Assembly (NCBI GenBank): GCA_903813345.2
Contig: CAIIXF020000006.1
Location: 35,256,436-35,316,435 of the forward strand
Origin: Owenia fusiformis
Lineage: Eukaryota > Annelida > Polychaeta > Sabellida > Oweniidae
Direction: 5' to 3'
Length of the DNA stretch: 60,000 nt
Notes under the pieces: generated by a model
Seen by the model: only the letters and a program-made list of their open reading frames with translations
Told to the model about the DNA's origin: nothing
The model's database searches: none
Made by a program: the position numbers and the translations under genes
Shown here: positions 56,810 through 60,000 of the stretch, piece after piece
Layout of the letters: each line of letters begins with the position of its first letter
Position numbering within the stretch: position 1 is the stretch's first letter

Positions 56810-57830
56810 AACTCTAAATCATGATAAAACTTACTATGAACATTATATTATATAAATTTTTGTAATGAACAGTGTTATCTTTTGCGAGTCAAGCTATAGA
56901 ACAATGAAAACTGGTATATGATTGGCTAGATTTATGTTGTCAAAGGAATACTCAGTTTTTTCAAAATTAATCTTACTATGTTTTCTTTGAAACAACTTGC
57001 TACCTACAATCTACAGTGGATAACATAATAAATCTGGCCAATTATGTGTAACAGTTTCAAAACCAAAAGATGGGTTTATTAGAAAAACAGGTATGATATC
57101 TATTATATATTTTCAAAAGCACACGCTTCAGACCATAAAAACAGAAAATATGAGAAAAGCTAAATACATTTAGCATATTTGACTTTTCTATTCAAGTTTT
57201 GAACCAAGCAAGTAAATTAATCATAAAAAATTAATTATAAATTAAATAATGTATATATACCAATGTTAAAACGATATAGAATTTTCAATTCAATAAAACT
57301 AAATATGAGCTGTCATGCAACATCAATCTTTATTTATTTTAACTTCCTTGTTTTATTTTATATTACTTCATTTTAACTTCCTGGTTGTAAGCTATAGAGG
57401 AATGAAAAAACTAAAAAAAATTACCTTAATACAATTTATTGATTGCCCCTTGTATTTTGTAGTCAAGCTGAACAAAATCCCATCATAAAAATTAACTGTA
57501 ATTGTATTGTTTTTAAACTAAAACTGTTCAACTTTATCAGAGTACAGATCAAGCCTTATGTAGATACATATAAAGACTCTTATTTTGTTTATTTAAACAA
57601 TACATCATCATGTGCTGTGTACATACAGGACACGGGACAATAAAGGACGAGATAGTTGTTGAGTAATTTATCACAGATCATGTGATGAACCAGTTATCTT
57701 AACTGCTCAATTACGTTATTCACTCTTGATTTAATATAGGAACCTCCATTCATTGAATATACAGATACTGACATGATCTAAATGTCGCTACAACATAGAA
57801 AACCAGTAAATAATTATAAAAATAACTAAC
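56810..57830. other. no gene seen; presumed promoter side of E10
   Basis: AT-rich, with T-rich runs near 57330-57375. No exon recognised. Confidence 0.45.
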
Positions 57831-57837
57831 AAGGTGA

Positions 57838-57925
57838 TAACATGCAAAATGTCACCACCTGCCATTTGTTACAGACATCGAACATGAAGCACCAAACACT
57901 GAATGCTGTCCACAAAAAAGTTGAC
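57838..57925. repeat. dispersed repeat R, copy D
   Basis: Core 'acatgcaaaatgtcaccacc' 'tgccatttgttacagacatc', tail 'ccacaaaaaagttgac'. Copy E follows 300 bp on. Confidence 0.75.
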
Positions 57926-58144
57926 CATAACAACCAGACAATATATAAAAATTAAATATCTTAATCATTCCCTTTATTGCCCCAACCACAAAAAGGGAGT
58001 GGATGAACTTTACATGTCATTTCGTAAGTTCTAGTCTAAAGCCATACAGCTTCAATCAGGTGAAATAAATAATAGGGATATGAACAATATCATAGTCAAC
58101 CTAACATCCATAATTACTGCAGAAATTAAAATGTAACCAGCAAG

Positions 58145-58245
58145 TTAAACAAGGCATTAAGACACAAAATGTCACGACCTGCCATTTGTTACAGATCCAC
58201 CAACTGCTGAACACAGAACACCATCCCCAAAAAAAGTTAGAGACT
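58145..58245. repeat. dispersed repeat R, copy E
   Basis: Core 'acacaaaatgtcacgacctg' 'ccatttgttacagatccacc', tail 'ccaaaaaaagttagagac'. It lies 50-60 bp downstream (minus sense) of the mini-exon E11. Confidence 0.75.
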
Positions 58246-58290
58246 ATGACAATAATGTCATATTCTAGTGTTGACATAAAAACTACTTAC

Positions 58291-58303
58291 TATTAAATGC
58301 CAT
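58291..58303 (-). CDS. candidate mini first exon E11 (MAFN, phase-1 donor)
   Basis: ATG GCA TTT AAT A|GTAAGTAG gives four codons and a consensus-like phase-1 donor on the minus strand, 60 bases downstream of E12. A decayed look-alike occurs at 6669-6679. Such a short frame is weak evidence alone; phase, strand, donor strength and the look-alike raise it. It could instead be a second exon following TATTAATTTTTAG. Confidence 0.3.
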
Positions 58304-58363
58304 CAAGCTAAAAATTAATACTGAACTGTTCCTTATAAGAAACGATAAAAAAGATAATCAAAC

Positions 58364-58556
58364 CTTCGGCTCCTGGTGCTGAAAAACTTTGCGCAGAACT
58401 TGTGCCTTCAGCTGTATATTTGGTCATACTGGTATTTTTTTTCTCAACTTTGTTCAGAAAAGTTGGTTCTGCGTGGTAACCATATAATGAGTTTGATGCT
58501 CTTGGATCCTGTTGTCCTGTATTGAAAGCTTTTTGTGGTAACTTTGAATGTTCCAT
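58364..58556 (-). CDS. alternative first exon E12 (64 codons, phase-1 donor)
   Basis: ATG at 58554-58556 opens 64 codons: MEHSKLPQKAFNTGQQDPRA, SNSLYGYHAEPTFLNKVEKK, NTSMTKYTAEGTSSAQSFSA, PGAE, ending GAA G|GTTTGATT in phase 1. It is the longest of the series, polar, Ser/Thr/Gln-rich, without signal peptide or membrane segment. The donor (GTTTGA) departs from consensus, so the true end might differ. Leader AGTTCTACTTTGATG is a looser match to the AGTTT-ATG leader of E6-E8 and E10. Repeat copies D and E lie downstream. The length, composition and phase argue for coding. Confidence 0.58.
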
Positions 58557-58559
58557 CAA

Positions 58560-58945
58560 AGTAGAACTAATTAAATTGATTTTGAAATATTTCCCAAGAC
58601 TTAACCTGTATTTCAGGTGAACATTTAAATGCCAATGTATACATAAAGTTTGAACGAGCGCTTTTATTTACATGTCTTCTTAGTGTAAGAAATTATGAAC
58701 TTCATTCAAAACAATATCAGGCTGAAATGTTTAAGTGTTTGCACATCAGGGTTTACTATGAATCCCCGCTTAATACCCGAGAGTTTTTAACAGTACATTT
58801 TGAATATGTCGAGAAGATTTTGAAACTACCTACCTACAGCCTACCACAGAGTGAGGTTTTTACAACCAAAGGAAAACACTGTCATTCCACACTTTTACAA
58901 AAATGTTGAAGCAAAAAATTGATGGAATATGTCATTCTAACATAA
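58560..58945. other. no gene seen
   Basis: AT-rich sequence upstream of E12; no promoter motif assigned. Confidence 0.45.
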
Positions 58946-58947
58946 AG

Positions 58948-59205
58948 GCCAGGGGCGGATCTGGGAACCAACAAGGGGGGGGGGCAAATGTCAGGTCAGA
59001 GAAAAAAATTTTGAGCCCTTAAAACCCAAAAATTTTGAAATTTTGAGGCCCATTTTCTTAAAATTTGGCCTGAAATTAAAAAATAAGGCCCAGTAATGAC
59101 CAAAAAGCCCCACTTTTTGGGGCAGTAAGGCCTTTTTTGGCCCAACATTTATTGGGCCCAATTTTTTTTTCTGGGCCCACCCAAGGGGGTGGAAGATCCG
59201 CCAGT
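58948..59205. mobile_element. GGCGGATCT-type element
   Basis: Left 'ggggcggatctggg', right 'aagatccgccagtg' form an inverted pair, with runs of G, 'ggcccaaatttt'-like words and A/T homopolymers inside. Related to 9649-9785. Confidence 0.6.
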
Positions 59206-59299
59206 GAAGGCTAATACAAAATATTTTGATTTCAAACTTTAGTAGGAGAAATGGTCCTATCATCGCACAGCGTCTTGATCCATCCATTCCTAAACATCC

Positions 59300-59450
59300 T
59301 CTGCACTGGCAGACCCAGAAGTTAACAAGGGGAGGGGGTGCAAATTTTGAGTCTCCTGGAAAAAATTTCTGCGCTTACAAGGAAAAAAATTTTGGGGCCC
59401 CTAAAACCAAAAATTGGGCCTAAATTGTGAAAATTCAAGGCCAATTTTTT
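59300..59450. repeat. partial relative of the GGCGGATCT family
   Basis: 'cactggcagacccagaagttaacaaggggagggggtgcaaattttga' repeats the left half of the preceding element, without a right end. Confidence 0.5.
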
Positions 59451-60000
59451 GATAATAAATAATAAATACATGTAACACGATCACCAAAGGTCATAGACAA
59501 CTGAGTGACAGAATTCAAAGTTAAAACATGGATCGCGATGTTAGGTATTTTTTATAGTAGATATACCGAAGATACGTTATAATATGTAACATAGCGACTG
59601 TATGCCATTTGTGTACAAGGAACAGCAACACTATGTTCACGTATCACTTCGGTGACAGGCCATTTTGGGTACCCCCACATACTTCAGACACCTCGAATTT
59701 TCTAATAACGCTTCGAATAAGATTATTTCAATCTCTGGCATGTTAATCAATATTATAGCATGTTATTTCACACCAAGATAAAGAAAAATGTAAGGGATAT
59801 GTTAGCATCGATTAAACATCACAACGACATGTTATATTCAAAAACTAACTGGTGAAAATTTGCGCAAACGAAGGTGGTACGCATTGACGCAATTCCCTTT
59901 ACGCGCACTGTTATACTGGCAGTGCCGTATGTGAAGAACAACGATCAATATTTCAAACTCTCCAACAATCTTTGAAGACCTGACAATACTGCGATCCTTT
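59451..60000. other. no gene seen
   Basis: Mixed composition, no exon or repeat recognised up to the window edge. Confidence 0.45.

Overview
The window is animal nuclear DNA: AT-rich, with no operons or ribosome-binding sites, GT-AG splice signals, and most recognisable content being transposons, fold-back elements and minisatellites. The mix (piggyBac-like, mariner/pogo-like, Helitron2/'pearl'-like, Transib-like ends, long tandem arrays) fits a marine invertebrate such as a mollusc, hemichordate or lophotrochozoan. I cannot name the species.

No complete gene is visible. The best coding signal is a series of short exons, all on the minus strand, spread over about 56 kb. Each begins with ATG, stays open, and ends at a splice donor in phase 1. 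The best examples lie at 58364-58556, 56679-56805, 48039-48093, 40858-40933, 32649-32712, 20461-20560, 13460-13529 and 5222-5291. A possible relative lies at 2109-2217, weaker candidates at 58291-58303 and 22334-22370, and a broken copy at 52499-52686. They encode short, polar, Gly/Ser/Asn/Asp-rich N-termini without a signal peptide. Some pairs resemble each other. I read them as alternative first exons, each with its own promoter, of one minus-strand gene. Its shared exons lie at the left edge or beyond: candidates are a 68-nt exon at 866-933 (phase 1 in, phase 0 out) and a terminal exon at 169-351 with stop codon and AATAAA at 86-91. The gene product is not recognised.

Between these exons, going left to right: piggyBac-like element (2.7-3.3 kb); minisatellites (5.9 kb, 9.6-10.1 kb); a GCGTGA-type 6-bp-TSD element (12.2 kb); a 2-kb element with 9-bp TSD (14.1-16.1 kb); a 46-bp minisatellite (16.9-17.3 kb); small MITEs (19-23 kb); a piggyBac-like MITE (23.8 kb); a Helitron with exact ends (24.2-25.2 kb); further arrays (25.5-26.2, 29, 30.5-32.0, 35.1-35.4 kb); a nested pair of elements (35.8-38.3 kb); a near-perfect fold-back (39.2-39.9 kb); a mariner relic (43.1-44.2 kb); a Transib-like element (44.8-45.6 kb); a second GCGTGA-type element (46.2-46.7 kb); a pogo-like relic (49.3-49.7 kb); two hairpins with covarying stems (51.3 and 52.3 kb); and a 3.9-kb Transib-like element (52.7-56.6 kb) containing two other elements.

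All calls are by eye. Splice sites, the shared gene model and family names need transcript data and database searches.
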